Assembly: GCA_044235425.1 (NCBI GenBank)
Contig: JBIIHW010000018.1
Coordinates: forward strand, 1 to 64,000
Source of the DNA: JBJSXJ01 sp044235425
Lineage (GTDB): Bacteria; Planctomycetota; Planctomycetia; Pirellulales; Pirellulaceae
Direction: 5' to 3'
DNA: 64,000 bases
Shown: piece after piece, positions 15,762 through 25,196 of the stretch
Layout of the letters: every line of letters starts with the position of its first letter
How positions within the stretch are numbered: the stretch's first letter is position 1
Program-made: the position numbers and the translations under genes
Notes under the pieces: generated by a model
What the model was told of the DNA's origin: nothing
The model's database searches: none
What the model saw: the letters and a program-made list of their open reading frames with translations, nothing else

Positions 15762-18191
15762 ATGCTGAGGATATTGACCGGCTGGCTTGTGCGAGCGGTG
15801 CAGAGCGGCCTGGGATGGTCGCAGCGGGTAGCGGTGAAGCGGCGCGGGCGGAGGCGACTGGGGGCGGGCGCGAGTCGGCGGGAAGCGGCCCGAGTTTGGG
15901 CAGGTGAGCGACTGGAGGGGCGCTGGGCCATGGCGGGGGCAGGAACGGGTGCGCTGCCGGGTGAGCTCACTGGTGCCAGCACTCGGTCGATGGCGCTGGG
16001 AATGAACTTGGAGTCGGTAGCAGACTGGAGTCCGGCGTGGACGTTCACGGATGCTTTTCGCAGTTCACGTCCGTGGATCAGCCATGCGTACAACACGGTG
16101 ACGGGAACGGAATCGTGGGAGGGTGGTGGTCCTGTTCGCGTCGATGCGCGAGGCTGGCCCATCGCGCTCAATCAATTCCAAAACGCTCAAGGAGAGCTCA
16201 TCCAGCAGCGTTTGGGCACGCTGTTATTTCGCGATGTAGGCGCTGATTATCCAGCCGGCGTCTACCGCGCCGAATGGCAAGGTAGTGGCACTGTTTCCTG
16301 GGGATTTGCGGCGACGGCGATTGAGCAGGGAACGATGCCCGGTGGCACTCATTATGCCTTATTGGATGTGAAGCCGAGCGCCGATGGTATCTATCTGCAG
16401 GTGTCGCAGTTATCGACGGCGGATCCGATTCGCAATATTCATGTGTGGATGCCTGACTATCGGGGCCAATCCTTTGCGGGTCAAGCGTGGCAGCCGGGGG
16501 CCAGTTTCTCGCCCTTCCATCCCTTGTTCCTTGAACGCCTGGCACCCTTCAAGACACTGCGTTTTATGGACTGGGCGGAGACCAACGGCAGTGACGTTTC
16601 GAGTTGGAGCAGTCGTCGTCTCTGGGATGCGGCCACTCAGCAGAGTGGTGATCAGCGGACAGGCGTGGCGCTGGAATACATGATCGAGCTGGCCAACCAG
16701 CTGGATGCCGATCCCTGGTTTAACATGCCGTATCAGGCCAGCGACGATTTTGTCCGCAATTTTGCGATTCAGGTTCGGGACACGCTCGAGCCGGGGCGAA
16801 AAGTGTATGTGGAATGGGCCAATGAAACTTGGAACTCGGGATACGGGTTCGAAGTTTATCCGTGGATAACAGCGCAACTTTCGCGGCCCGAGAATGCTGC
16901 GTTGCAAGGTGATCGCTGGGCGCTGGTCGCCCAGGAAGCGCGCCGCGACTTTGCTCTCTGGTCGGAAGTGTTTGCGGGGCAGAGCCAGCGTTTGACGCGC
17001 GTGGTTGCCGGTCAGCAAGCCAACAGCTGGATTGCGCAGCAGATTGCCGTTCACATGCAGGGGCAATTCGATGCTATTTCAGCGGCGGCGTACGCTTATG
17101 TGAGTGACGCTGACCGGGCAGCCTTTCGTGCGACGACAACTGCCGATCAGGTGATTGATGCGCTGCTGAATAATCTGCCGACCACGTTTCGTTGGATAAC
17201 GGAACATCGACAGCTGGCCGATGAGCTTGCGGCGCAGTTGGGGCGGCCGATCGAGTTCGTGGCGTATGAAGGTGGACCGCACTTAGACAGCTGGGGGGCC
17301 GTGTATGAGCCAGCCTTTTTTGCCGCGGGAGCTCACCCGCGAATGTACGACGTCTATTCACAGTTACTCGACGGCGCCGCCCGCAGTGGAGTGAATCGGT
17401 TCGTAAACTACAACTACACCGGGGGCAGGTACTCGTCCAGCTTTGGCGCCTACGGGGCCCTGCAAGCGCAGAATCAAATGCTGTCACAAGCTCCCAAGTA
17501 TCGCGCCTTGCTCGACTACGCTTCCCTCTCACCGCCACCGCCGCCACCGCCACCGCCACCACCGCCGCCACCGCCACCACTCACGGTCCCAGGCCTGCTC
17601 GGGCAGTATTTTGACAACCGAGATTTCACGGCGCTGAAAATGACGCGTGTCGACTCGTTCATCAACTTCAATTGGGGTCTCAGCGCCCCAGCCGCTGCGA
17701 TGGGACGAGACACCTTCAGCGTACGCTGGTCGGGGCAGCTGCGAGTACCACAGACGGGGTCCTACCAGTTCCGAACCTACAGTGATGAGGGGATTCGGCT
17801 CGTTCTGGGCGGCGTAACTCGCATTGATAATATCAAATCTCGCTCCGGATCTTATAACACCAGTGCAACGATCCGCTTAACGGCCGGGCAGCTGGTTGAC
17901 CTGCAAATGGAATATTTTGACAACACGGGGCGCGCGGCAGTCAAACTGGAATGGAAGCGTCCCGGCAAGGCTGGTTTCGGCGAAATACCGCTCAGTCAAT
18001 TACAGACCTTGGTGGCTCCGCCCGTGCTTTCTCTCAGCGCCCCAGCCGCAAGTTCCGGGAAGTATGATGCCGAAGCGCTGACAACCGTACAGCAGCCCAG
18101 CGATGGAGAAGCATTGTTAAAATCAAACGGACACAGCATCCTAACTTGTAACAAGCAAGCGATAAATCTAAAATCCCGTCGTCGTCGGTGA
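15762..18191 (+). CDS. Surface protein with glycosidase-like core, poly-proline linker and PA14 domain
   Basis: 809 residues. The N-terminus is very basic and carries GERLEGRWAMAG at about residues 47-58, a variant of the LEPR-XLL motif seen in giant planctomycete secreted proteins. Residues about 85-590 look like a (beta/alpha)8 glycoside-hydrolase core: LRFMDWAETNGS, WFNMPYQASDDFVRN, YVEWANETWNSGYGF (candidate acid/base E355) and EFVAYEGGPHLDSW (candidate nucleophile E503), the arrangement seen in clan GH-A enzymes. This assignment is inferred by motif only. A run of about 16 prolines (near residues 591-606) links it to a PA14 domain (VPGLLGQYFDNRDFTALK, RVPQTGSYQFRTYSDEGIRL, LQMEYFDNTGRAAVKLEW, about 610-735), which usually binds carbohydrate. 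The last 60 residues are unstructured and basic. GAGGAA precedes the ATG. It lies 151 bp upstream of the other LEPR-XLL protein on the same strand. Confidence 0.75.
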   Translation: MLRILTGWLVRAVQSGLGWSQRVAVKRRGRRRLGAGASRREAARVWAGERLEGRWAMAGAGTGALPGELTGASTRSMALGMNLESVADWSPAWTFTDAFRSSRPWISHAYNTVTGTESWEGGGPVRVDARGWPIALNQFQNAQGELIQQRLGTLLFRDVGADYPAGVYRAEWQGSGTVSWGFAATAIEQGTMPGGTHYALLDVKPSADGIYLQVSQLSTADPIRNIHVWMPDYRGQSFAGQAWQPGASFSPFHPLFLERLAPFKTLRFMDWAETNGSDVSSWSSRRLWDAATQQSGDQRTGVALEYMIELANQLDADPWFNMPYQASDDFVRNFAIQVRDTLEPGRKVYVEWANETWNSGYGFEVYPWITAQLSRPENAALQGDRWALVAQEARRDFALWSEVFAGQSQRLTRVVAGQQANSWIAQQIAVHMQGQFDAISAAAYAYVSDADRAAFRATTTADQVIDALLNNLPTTFRWITEHRQLADELAAQLGRPIEFVAYEGGPHLDSWGAVYEPAFFAAGAHPRMYDVYSQLLDGAARSGVNRFVNYNYTGGRYSSSFGAYGALQAQNQMLSQAPKYRALLDYASLSPPPPPPPPPPPPPPPPLTVPGLLGQYFDNRDFTALKMTRVDSFINFNWGLSAPAAAMGRDTFSVRWSGQLRVPQTGSYQFRTYSDEGIRLVLGGVTRIDNIKSRSGSYNTSATIRLTAGQLVDLQMEYFDNTGRAAVKLEWKRPGKAGFGEIPLSQLQTLVAPPVLSLSAPAASSGKYDAEALTTVQQPSDGEALLKSNGHSILTCNKQAINLKSRRRR
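17530..17580 (+). repeat. CCACCG triplet repeat encoding a poly-proline linker
   Basis: About 50 bases of CCG/CCA codons encode an uninterrupted run of about 16 prolines joining the catalytic-like core to the PA14 domain. Reverse frames read poly-glycine. Confidence 0.9.
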
Positions 18192-18342
18192 TCGCTGGCG
18201 AACCTCTAAGTTTTGGTTTGCATTCCGGTTACCGCTTTGGTCCAGCCGTGATTTGAAGGGGCGCTCAGATCACCACTGGTCGGGGTACGTGACTTGGCTG
18301 GACACGGTTTGTCTAGCGTGTTGGTAAAGGATTCGGTTAATC

Positions 18343-21300
18343 ATGGGAAGACTAAAGGCGTCTCGAGTTCGTCGTCAGCGAGCTAGCTCTGTGTTCCCGC
18401 GTTCCCTGCCGGAAAATATTCGAACGGAGTTGGGGTTTGAATCGCTGGAGTGTCGGCGGCTGATGGCGGGAATTCCCGACCTTCTATCGGTCAATGTTCT
18501 CAAAACGACCACTCAGCAGCTGGCGATACCAGCCCCTGGGGAGAGTGGTGGATCCGGTTGGACCTACCGCCTGGGCGCGGATGCTCCCAGTTGGGCGACG
18601 ATTCAATCGAGTTCCGGAATCTTGACCCTGTCGCCGGATGCTGATGCCGTGCCGGTTCAGTTCCCGGTGGACATCAGCAGCAGCACCAGCTCCAGCGTCA
18701 CTCGCTGGATGAGCGTGACACCGCATGCGGTGGGCCTGCTGGATAGTAATTTGCTGGTCGTCGGGCATTCGGGGGACGACACGATTTCGATAACGACGCC
18801 TGCCAGCACGCCCGCAACGTCGGTGCGTTTAAATGGCGTTGACCAGCAAGTACTGCTCGCCGATGGCACATTGGTTGACTCGGTAGACGTGACGTCCCGC
18901 GGCGGCTTTGTGCTTGCCCAATTGGGAAATGGCGTGAATGAATTGAGAGCCACGGGCGCTGCGCCGCTGGTGGCCGTCGGTGGCTCAGGAGCCGATTTCT
19001 TGGTGGCAGGAACGGGGCCGGCCTTGCTCTTTGGTCGCGGCGGGCCCGATCGATTGCTGGGTGGGGAGAGTGCCGATTTTATTGTGGGCGGAGCGGGTGA
19101 AGATTCGCTCACGGGTGGCTGGGGCAACGACCAGCTGATGGGCGGCAGGGGCAGTATCTCGAATTTCAATTTATGGGCGAGTCAGCGGGCGTTGCCGACG
19201 AGCGTTGTTGGCTTTGTGCAACGTACTGCCGAACTGGCCGCGAATGACAGCGAGGCAACGGATGAGGCCGTCGATCACGTTATCGAATCCGCTCCTGTTT
19301 CATTCACACTCTCCAACACCGCGCTCACCGGTGTCGGCACCGATACGCTCACGGGGCTGGAGTCGGCAGAACTAACCTCTCCGCTTTCAGGGGCTGGATT
19401 TACGGTGTCGGGCTGGACCGGAAGCGGATCGCTCGTCGGTGATTCAGCCATGATCATCTCGAGTGGCAACTCTCATCTAACCCTAAGTGACACGGCGATC
19501 ACCAGCGGTGATGGGCTCACGCTGCAATTATCAGGAATAACAGCTGCCCGCTTGACGCTCGGTGCCGATAACAATCGGATTGATGTGTCGGGCTTCGGTG
19601 GCAACCTGGAAATCGATTCGCAAAACCAACCGGTCGAGATTTCTAACGGCGCAAGTTTGCTAACCAGCGCCGATACGCTGATTGTTCAGAAACCGCTGTC
19701 CAGCCTGGCGGTCACGGCTGCCACGGTCCACCTGAGCGGGCAAATACGAGCCAGCGGGATCACCAGCGGTGTCACCCTTCCCAACATCTTGATGAACGCG
19801 GACACCGTGACCGCGGCCAACGGCAGCTCGATCGAAACACTCGGTGCCGTTCACTTGGCGGTGAAAAGTGCCATTTTTCCAAACGTCAACCTGGGCAATG
19901 CCACCCTGAATTTCACCCAAGATGCGGATTACGTGGATCTAACCGGCGCGAACTTTGCTTCGCTGGTGAATTCCGGCAGCCATTCCAGCATCAATCTGAA
20001 TGGAGCGAACTTCTCCAGCCTGACGAATGTCGGCAGCGGCGGTACGATCAATCTGAACGGAGCGAACTTCACCAGCCTCACGAATGTCGGCAGCGGTGGC
20101 ACAATCAATCTGAATGGAGCGAACTTCACCTCGCTGATTAACTCGGGGAGCCAAACGACAATTAATCTCGCGGGGGCGGATTTCAGCGGATTGAACGCGA
20201 ATGTCAGCAGCACGTCCCTGAACTTCACCGGCACAAGTTTCGACTCGTTTCTGAATTCGGGCGACGACGTCGTCATCAACCTCGGGACTGCCGATTTCAA
20301 GACACTCGGTGTGAATATCGAGCAATCCGTGATCAACCTCGGTGGGGCGAATTTCAACTCCTTGATTTCGAACGGCAGCAACACAACGATCAACCTCGCC
20401 GGGGCCAACTTCAACACGTTGACCAACTCGCTCGGTGGCTCCACGATCAATCTTGCTGGCGCCAACTTCACGTCACTCACCAGCACCGGTGCGGGTTCCA
20501 CGATCAACTTGGCCGGCGCCAACTTCAGCTCGCTCACGGGTGGAATCGGCGGCTCCACCATCAACCTCGCTGGCGCTAACTTTTCCTCGCTCACCAGCAC
20601 TGGAGCGGGTTCCACGATCAACTTGGCGGGCGCCAATTTCAGCTCGCTCACGGGTGGAATCGGTGGCTCCACGATCAACCTCGCCGGCGCCAACTTTTCG
20701 TCGCTCACCAGCACCGGTGTGGGTTCCACGATCAACTTGGCCGGCGCCAACTTCAGCTCGCTAACGAACTCACTCGGTGGCTCCACCATCAACCTGGCCG
20801 GCGCCAACTTCTCGTCGCTCACCAGCACCGGCGCCGGGTCCACGATCAACTTGGCCGGCGCAAACTTCAGCTCGCTAACGAACTCACTCGGTGGCTCCAC
20901 CATCAACCTGGCCGGCGCCAATTTCTCGTCGCTCACCAGTACCGGCGCGGGCTCTACGATCAACTTGGCGGGAGCCAACTTTAGTTCGCTAAGTGGCTCG
21001 TTTGGGACGTCAACGATCAACCTGGCCGGCGCGAATTTCTCTTCGCTCACCAGTACCGGAGCGGGGTCGACAATTAATTTGGCGGGCGCAAATTTTAGCT
21101 CGCTCACCAGTTCTCTCGGCGGCGCGACGATCAATCTCGCCGGCGCGAATTTCCAGTCGCTCACCAGCACGGGTATTGGTTCTACGATCAATCTCGCCGG
21201 TGCAAATTTCAGCTCGCTCAACGGTGCTCTGGGTGGCGCAACGATCAATCTCGCCGGCACGAATTTTTCGTCGCTCACCAGCACCGGAGCTGGATCGACG

Positions 21301-24300
21301 ATCAATCTGGCCGGAGCAAATTTCAGCACGCTCACCAGTTCTCTCGGCGGTGCGACGATCAATCTCGCCGGCGCGAATTTTTCGTCGCTCACCAGCACCG
21401 GAGCTGGATCGACGATCAATCTGGCCGGAGCAAATTTCAGCACGCTCACCAGTTCTCTGGGCGGTGCGACGATCAATCTCGCCGGTGCGAATTTCTCGTC
21501 GCTCACCAGCACCGGAGCTGGTTCCACGATCAACCTGGCAGGCGCGAACTTCAGCACGCTCACCAGTTCTCTGGGCGGCGCGACGATCAATCTCGCCGGT
21601 GCAAATTTCTCGTCGCTCACCAGCACGGGAGCTGGTTCGACGATCAACTTGAGCGGTGCGGACTTTAGTTTTCTGACGAGTGACTGGCTGGGCCCAGTGC
21701 TGTACGTTGGCGGAGCGAAATTTACAACGCTTACCAATCTTGGTGCCCAGTCGCGCATCGTGGCAGCCGGAGCATTCTTTGGTTCACTGGCTGGCACGGC
21801 AAGCAGCGGCGAGCGGAATGGAACACGATTTGATCGACTGACGAGTGCCAATTACACGTTGCAGGTTGAACATACTCGCTTCGTAACGCTCACCAATACC
21901 AGCACGGCGGTCGATACGATCATTTCGCTCAAGGATGCCGACTTTGGCCTGCTGCGAAATGATGCGGATCGCGGCACGGTACAAGTGCGGCAAGCCGGTT
22001 TTGAAGCAGTTATCAACAACGGTAACGACAAAACGTTACTGGATGTGGAAGGCGACAATCAACCGAACACGCTCATCAACAGCGGTAATCAAGCCAGTAT
22101 TCGGTTCTTCGCGGCCGGCGGTAATGACGTGTTCGTGAACAATCCAAGATCGAGCACTAGCCAAGGCAACTCGGTTGCCATGCAAATTGATCTCGGCGAT
22201 GGCTGGGATCGAGCGGTGCTGAGCGGCCAAGATATGACGGGAGTGATTGCGGGTGGGACCGGCGACGACTGGTATCTGTTTGCTGGCACCATGGTGACTG
22301 GCACACTTACCATCGCTGAAAACGCTTCACTTAATCGCGATCTCATCGATTTCTCATCCTGGCAATTACCGTCTGGTGCTACGACGGGAGTGACTCTGGA
22401 CCTGGCCAGCACGTTACCGCAAATCGTGCGACCGGGGCTCACGCTGCAACTCACCAGTTCCCAGGGAATTGAAGATGTCATCGGGACGTCTGGCAGCGAT
22501 ATCCTGCGGGGCAATGATGGTGCGAATCAGTTGTCGGGAGCGAAAATTGCGGATGATCGATTGGGCCAGGGACTGCCGTGGAATGGCCGCACTCAACACG
22601 TCTGGCTCGATTTTGACTCGCATACCGACAGTAATGAGCGTGCTTATTCCGACTCGGAGCGAGCTGCGATCGTGCAGCGACTCCAGCAGCTATATGCCGG
22701 ATTTAACGTCGAGTTCACGCTGACAACGCCCACCTCGGGCGACTTCGCGACGATTTACTTCAATCAATCGCGGTCCGACGGACAGCCCGGTGGAAACGCT
22801 TCGGAAATCGATTTCGGCAATCGCAATCTGGGTGGAACCGCCACGGTGCAGATAAACGGTTTGCTCGATCTTCCCGGCGGCCCCACGGGCAGTGTGGAGA
22901 ACTTCGTGGCTGCATCGAGCTGGATGGCGGCGCATGAGTTGTCGCACCTACTCGGCCTGCGTCACTCGGACAGCTTCGGCCCCGTAGGCTTCGGTATCAG
23001 TGCTCCACCCGGTAAATCAGGATTCTACATCACTCCCGCCTATCCTGGTTCGTCGAGTGCGTATGAGACGAATGATCACGTCGCAGCGACTCCCGCCATG
23101 ACCGAATTCACGCTGGCTGATCTGGTATCCGATACGTTTTTTGGTGAGCGAGAGCTGTTCAAATTGGCGTTCGCGAACGTGATGCCAATCGCTCCCGATG
23201 GCAAACTTTTGGTCGCTGAACAACTGAGCAGCCACGATCGAACAACCCTCACCGGCTCTCAGCCACTGAGCCTCGCCACTGTGGCTATTCCCAACACCAT
23301 GTCCAGCGGACTCCATGCAGGCAAAGAGTTACGAGCTGCAGCCGTGCATGTGCTGGGCAACATTACTGCGGGTCAGCGAGATGTTTATCGCATCGACGGA
23401 CGTCGCGGAGATATCGTCAACATTCAAGTGCTCTCGCGAGCCTTGAACCGGATCGCAGACGCTGGCCTCGGTTTTGACGCGGTACTCACCGTCTATGATG
23501 CTGCCGGTAACGAACTCATTACGAGTGACGACGAGTTTGAAAGTAACGATCCGAATTTAATTGATTATTTCTTACCAGCGGATGGCTCTTATTACGTCGA
23601 AGTCCGCGGTTACTCGAGTGCAGACGCGGGAAACTATGAATGCATCATCTATCGTTTTGACGCGGCCAATGGCACCGATGGTGGAGACATTCTCGAAGGA
23701 CGTGCGGGGGACGACACGCTGAGTGGCGGCCTGGGAAATGACATGTATGTATTTTCCGGTCAACAGCTGGGTAGTGACGTTGTGCTGGAAGACAGTCGTT
23801 TCAATCTGTCGGGAGTGGGCGCTCGTGATAGCCGCGACGCGCTCGACTTCCGTGGTTTCGCCGGCAACGTCAGCGTCAATCTGTCGCTCAAGACCACTCA
23901 AGTCGTAAACAGCGGCAACCTGACGTTGCGACTGGCGAACGCACTGGTGGCGACGGCTGAACCGATGGAGTCGCTTGGAATTGAAGATATTTACGGCAGC
24001 TCGGCCAACAATACCCTCACCGGAAACTCTCGGGACAACGTGATCTATCTCGGCAATAAGACCGGTAAAGTCAAGGATACGGTGACCGGCGGTGCGGGCG
24101 AGGATCGGCTGGATTTCAGTGCTCGCTCCAGCGGCATTAAGCTGGATTTAAGCAAGGCGGGCTCGGACCAATCGCAGAATTCAGAATATGCCATCCGATT
24201 AGTAGCTGCCGATTTTCAAAATATCACTGGGACCGAATTGAATGACACGATCACCGGTAACTCAGTGAGTAACGTACTGGTCGGCCTGGGAGGCGATGAT

Positions 24301-24693
24301 CAGCTATCCGGTGCCGATGGCAACGACTTGATTTTCGGCGGCTTGGGAAATGACACGATCAACGGCAACAACGGCGATGACCTGTTGGTCGGCGGTCTGG
24401 GAACAGACCAGATGAGCGGTGGTGACGGCAGTGACATTCTCATCGCCGGTGCTATCAATGGCGGCCGGACAACTCAAGTTTGGGATGACCTGCCGATGAT
24501 CCGTGGTATTCTCGACGCCTGGACCAACCGACAGGTCTTAACCCCGGAGTTCAATCAGCTGATTTCCAGCATCGTCGATGATGCCATTGATCAGCTTACC
24601 GGCAACTCGGATATCGACGTGTTTGTCATCTCCACCATCGATAAGATTACGGACGATGGCAAACGAGAAAAGAACATCGTGTATTTCCGCTAG
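18343..24693 (+). CDS. Giant LEPR-XLL protein: 19-residue beta-solenoid, metzincin, PPC and RTX repeats
   Basis: 2116 residues. The N-terminus is basic with ESLECRRLMAG at residues 34-44, an LEPR-XLL motif typical of large secreted planctomycete proteins. A first set of Ca-binding RTX nonapeptides (GGESADFIVGGAGEDSL) lies at about 210-275. Residues 531-1252 form a solenoid of 19-residue coils with consensus INLAGANFSSLTSTGAGST. Further RTX-like segments lead to a metalloprotease motif HELSHLLGLRH at 1531-1541 (H1531, E1532, H1535, H1541), the metzincin HExxHxxGxxH signature shared with serralysins. A pre-peptidase C-terminal-like domain follows (DVYRIDGRRGDIVNIQVL ... YYVEVRGYSSADAGNY). The end has canonical RTX repeats (GGDDQLSGADGNDLIFGGLGND). 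It is probably an extracellular Ca- and Zn-dependent protease or adhesin. Whether the zinc site is active is not established: no Met-turn was identified with certainty. Confidence 0.85.
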   Translation: MGRLKASRVRRQRASSVFPRSLPENIRTELGFESLECRRLMAGIPDLLSVNVLKTTTQQLAIPAPGESGGSGWTYRLGADAPSWATIQSSSGILTLSPDADAVPVQFPVDISSSTSSSVTRWMSVTPHAVGLLDSNLLVVGHSGDDTISITTPASTPATSVRLNGVDQQVLLADGTLVDSVDVTSRGGFVLAQLGNGVNELRATGAAPLVAVGGSGADFLVAGTGPALLFGRGGPDRLLGGESADFIVGGAGEDSLTGGWGNDQLMGGRGSISNFNLWASQRALPTSVVGFVQRTAELAANDSEATDEAVDHVIESAPVSFTLSNTALTGVGTDTLTGLESAELTSPLSGAGFTVSGWTGSGSLVGDSAMIISSGNSHLTLSDTAITSGDGLTLQLSGITAARLTLGADNNRIDVSGFGGNLEIDSQNQPVEISNGASLLTSADTLIVQKPLSSLAVTAATVHLSGQIRASGITSGVTLPNILMNADTVTAANGSSIETLGAVHLAVKSAIFPNVNLGNATLNFTQDADYVDLTGANFASLVNSGSHSSINLNGANFSSLTNVGSGGTINLNGANFTSLTNVGSGGTINLNGANFTSLINSGSQTTINLAGADFSGLNANVSSTSLNFTGTSFDSFLNSGDDVVINLGTADFKTLGVNIEQSVINLGGANFNSLISNGSNTTINLAGANFNTLTNSLGGSTINLAGANFTSLTSTGAGSTINLAGANFSSLTGGIGGSTINLAGANFSSLTSTGAGSTINLAGANFSSLTGGIGGSTINLAGANFSSLTSTGVGSTINLAGANFSSLTNSLGGSTINLAGANFSSLTSTGAGSTINLAGANFSSLTNSLGGSTINLAGANFSSLTSTGAGSTINLAGANFSSLSGSFGTSTINLAGANFSSLTSTGAGSTINLAGANFSSLTSSLGGATINLAGANFQSLTSTGIGSTINLAGANFSSLNGALGGATINLAGTNFSSLTSTGAGSTINLAGANFSTLTSSLGGATINLAGANFSSLTSTGAGSTINLAGANFSTLTSSLGGATINLAGANFSSLTSTGAGSTINLAGANFSTLTSSLGGATINLAGANFSSLTSTGAGSTINLSGADFSFLTSDWLGPVLYVGGAKFTTLTNLGAQSRIVAAGAFFGSLAGTASSGERNGTRFDRLTSANYTLQVEHTRFVTLTNTSTAVDTIISLKDADFGLLRNDADRGTVQVRQAGFEAVINNGNDKTLLDVEGDNQPNTLINSGNQASIRFFAAGGNDVFVNNPRSSTSQGNSVAMQIDLGDGWDRAVLSGQDMTGVIAGGTGDDWYLFAGTMVTGTLTIAENASLNRDLIDFSSWQLPSGATTGVTLDLASTLPQIVRPGLTLQLTSSQGIEDVIGTSGSDILRGNDGANQLSGAKIADDRLGQGLPWNGRTQHVWLDFDSHTDSNERAYSDSERAAIVQRLQQLYAGFNVEFTLTTPTSGDFATIYFNQSRSDGQPGGNASEIDFGNRNLGGTATVQINGLLDLPGGPTGSVENFVAASSWMAAHELSHLLGLRHSDSFGPVGFGISAPPGKSGFYITPAYPGSSSAYETNDHVAATPAMTEFTLADLVSDTFFGERELFKLAFANVMPIAPDGKLLVAEQLSSHDRTTLTGSQPLSLATVAIPNTMSSGLHAGKELRAAAVHVLGNITAGQRDVYRIDGRRGDIVNIQVLSRALNRIADAGLGFDAVLTVYDAAGNELITSDDEFESNDPNLIDYFLPADGSYYVEVRGYSSADAGNYECIIYRFDAANGTDGGDILEGRAGDDTLSGGLGNDMYVFSGQQLGSDVVLEDSRFNLSGVGARDSRDALDFRGFAGNVSVNLSLKTTQVVNSGNLTLRLANALVATAEPMESLGIEDIYGSSANNTLTGNSRDNVIYLGNKTGKVKDTVTGGAGEDRLDFSARSSGIKLDLSKAGSDQSQNSEYAIRLVAADFQNITGTELNDTITGNSVSNVLVGLGGDDQLSGADGNDLIFGGLGNDTINGNNGDDLLVGGLGTDQMSGGDGSDILIAGAINGGRTTQVWDDLPMIRGILDAWTNRQVLTPEFNQLISSIVDDAIDQLTGNSDIDVFVISTIDKITDDGKREKNIVYFR
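19933..22098 (+). repeat. 19-residue (57-bp) coding solenoid repeat, about 38 turns
   Basis: Codons for a 19-residue coil are repeated across 2166 bp, equal to 38 x 57. The flanks are divergent (for example VDLTGANFASLVNSGSHSS, ISLKDADFGLLRNDADRGT), while 20389-21642 holds 22 units of exactly 57 bp that are highly similar in DNA. Within this core, units alternate between STGAGST and GGIGGST/NSLGGST/SSLGGAT endings, giving a 114-bp higher-order period. Each coil contains two pentapeptide-like steps (INLAG, ANFSS). Confidence 0.92.
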
Positions 24694-24790
24694 ACGATGC
24701 CGATTCCGTGTTATTCACCAGGCAGAGGCGTAAATGATCGTCCCTAGTTCTCAACTCATTCGCCGAGCTTCGCACTCACGAATTCTGCCT

Positions 24791-25117
24791 TTAGTCGCCC
24801 AGTGAACCAAGCTGAGCCAAAAATTCACTCATCTCGCCAGCGGCATGAGCGTCTCGCTGTTGGCGAGCCACCTCGATGCCCTCGCGCAGCGCCGTGCGGG
24901 CTTCGGCGATGCGTCCGAGTTCTACAAGCTGCTGACCTGTGCGGAAGAACGCTGGCACATAGGGCGGGCTCTCATTCATGAGATCACGAAAACCAGCCAA
25001 GCTTCGCTCGTGCTCGCCTTCTTTCTGCCACTCCATCGCCAAACTGTACCGCAGCAGCAAATCCTTCGGCTCCGAAACCAACATGGCTTCAATACGTTCT
25101 CGGCGGCTGAGTGTCAT
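24791..25117 (-). CDS. Small TPR protein
   Basis: A 108-residue soluble protein, MTLSRRERIEAMLVSEPKDLL. It is almost entirely helical and contains about two tetratricopeptide-like repeats: LLRYSLAMEWQKEGEHERSL (about 21-40) and VPAFFRTGQQLVELGRIAEA (about 53-72), with the A/G/Y spacing expected of TPR helices. Such short proteins serve as protein-protein adaptors; the partner is not apparent. The ATG at 25117 has no strong ribosome-binding site. It lies on the same strand as, and 79 bp downstream of, the TIGR01777 gene, so the two may share a transcript, and it converges on the giant metzincin gene. The function is not otherwise predictable. Confidence 0.8.
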   Translation of the reverse strand: MTLSRRERIEAMLVSEPKDLLLRYSLAMEWQKEGEHERSLAGFRDLMNESPPYVPAFFRTGQQLVELGRIAEARTALREGIEVARQQRDAHAAGEMSEFLAQLGSLGD

Positions 25118-25196
25118 AGCAAGCGATCAGGTGAAATGGTTGTGAGTGAATAAAAGGAATGACGGATCAAGCGTGAAGCGTTTGAACGACGATCTC

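Noticed and set aside
19929..21851. A 640-codon open frame on the minus strand
   Set aside because: It is the mirror of the 57-bp coding repeat: one stop-free unit repeated many times stays open on the other strand. Its translation is low-complexity and unrelated to any family.
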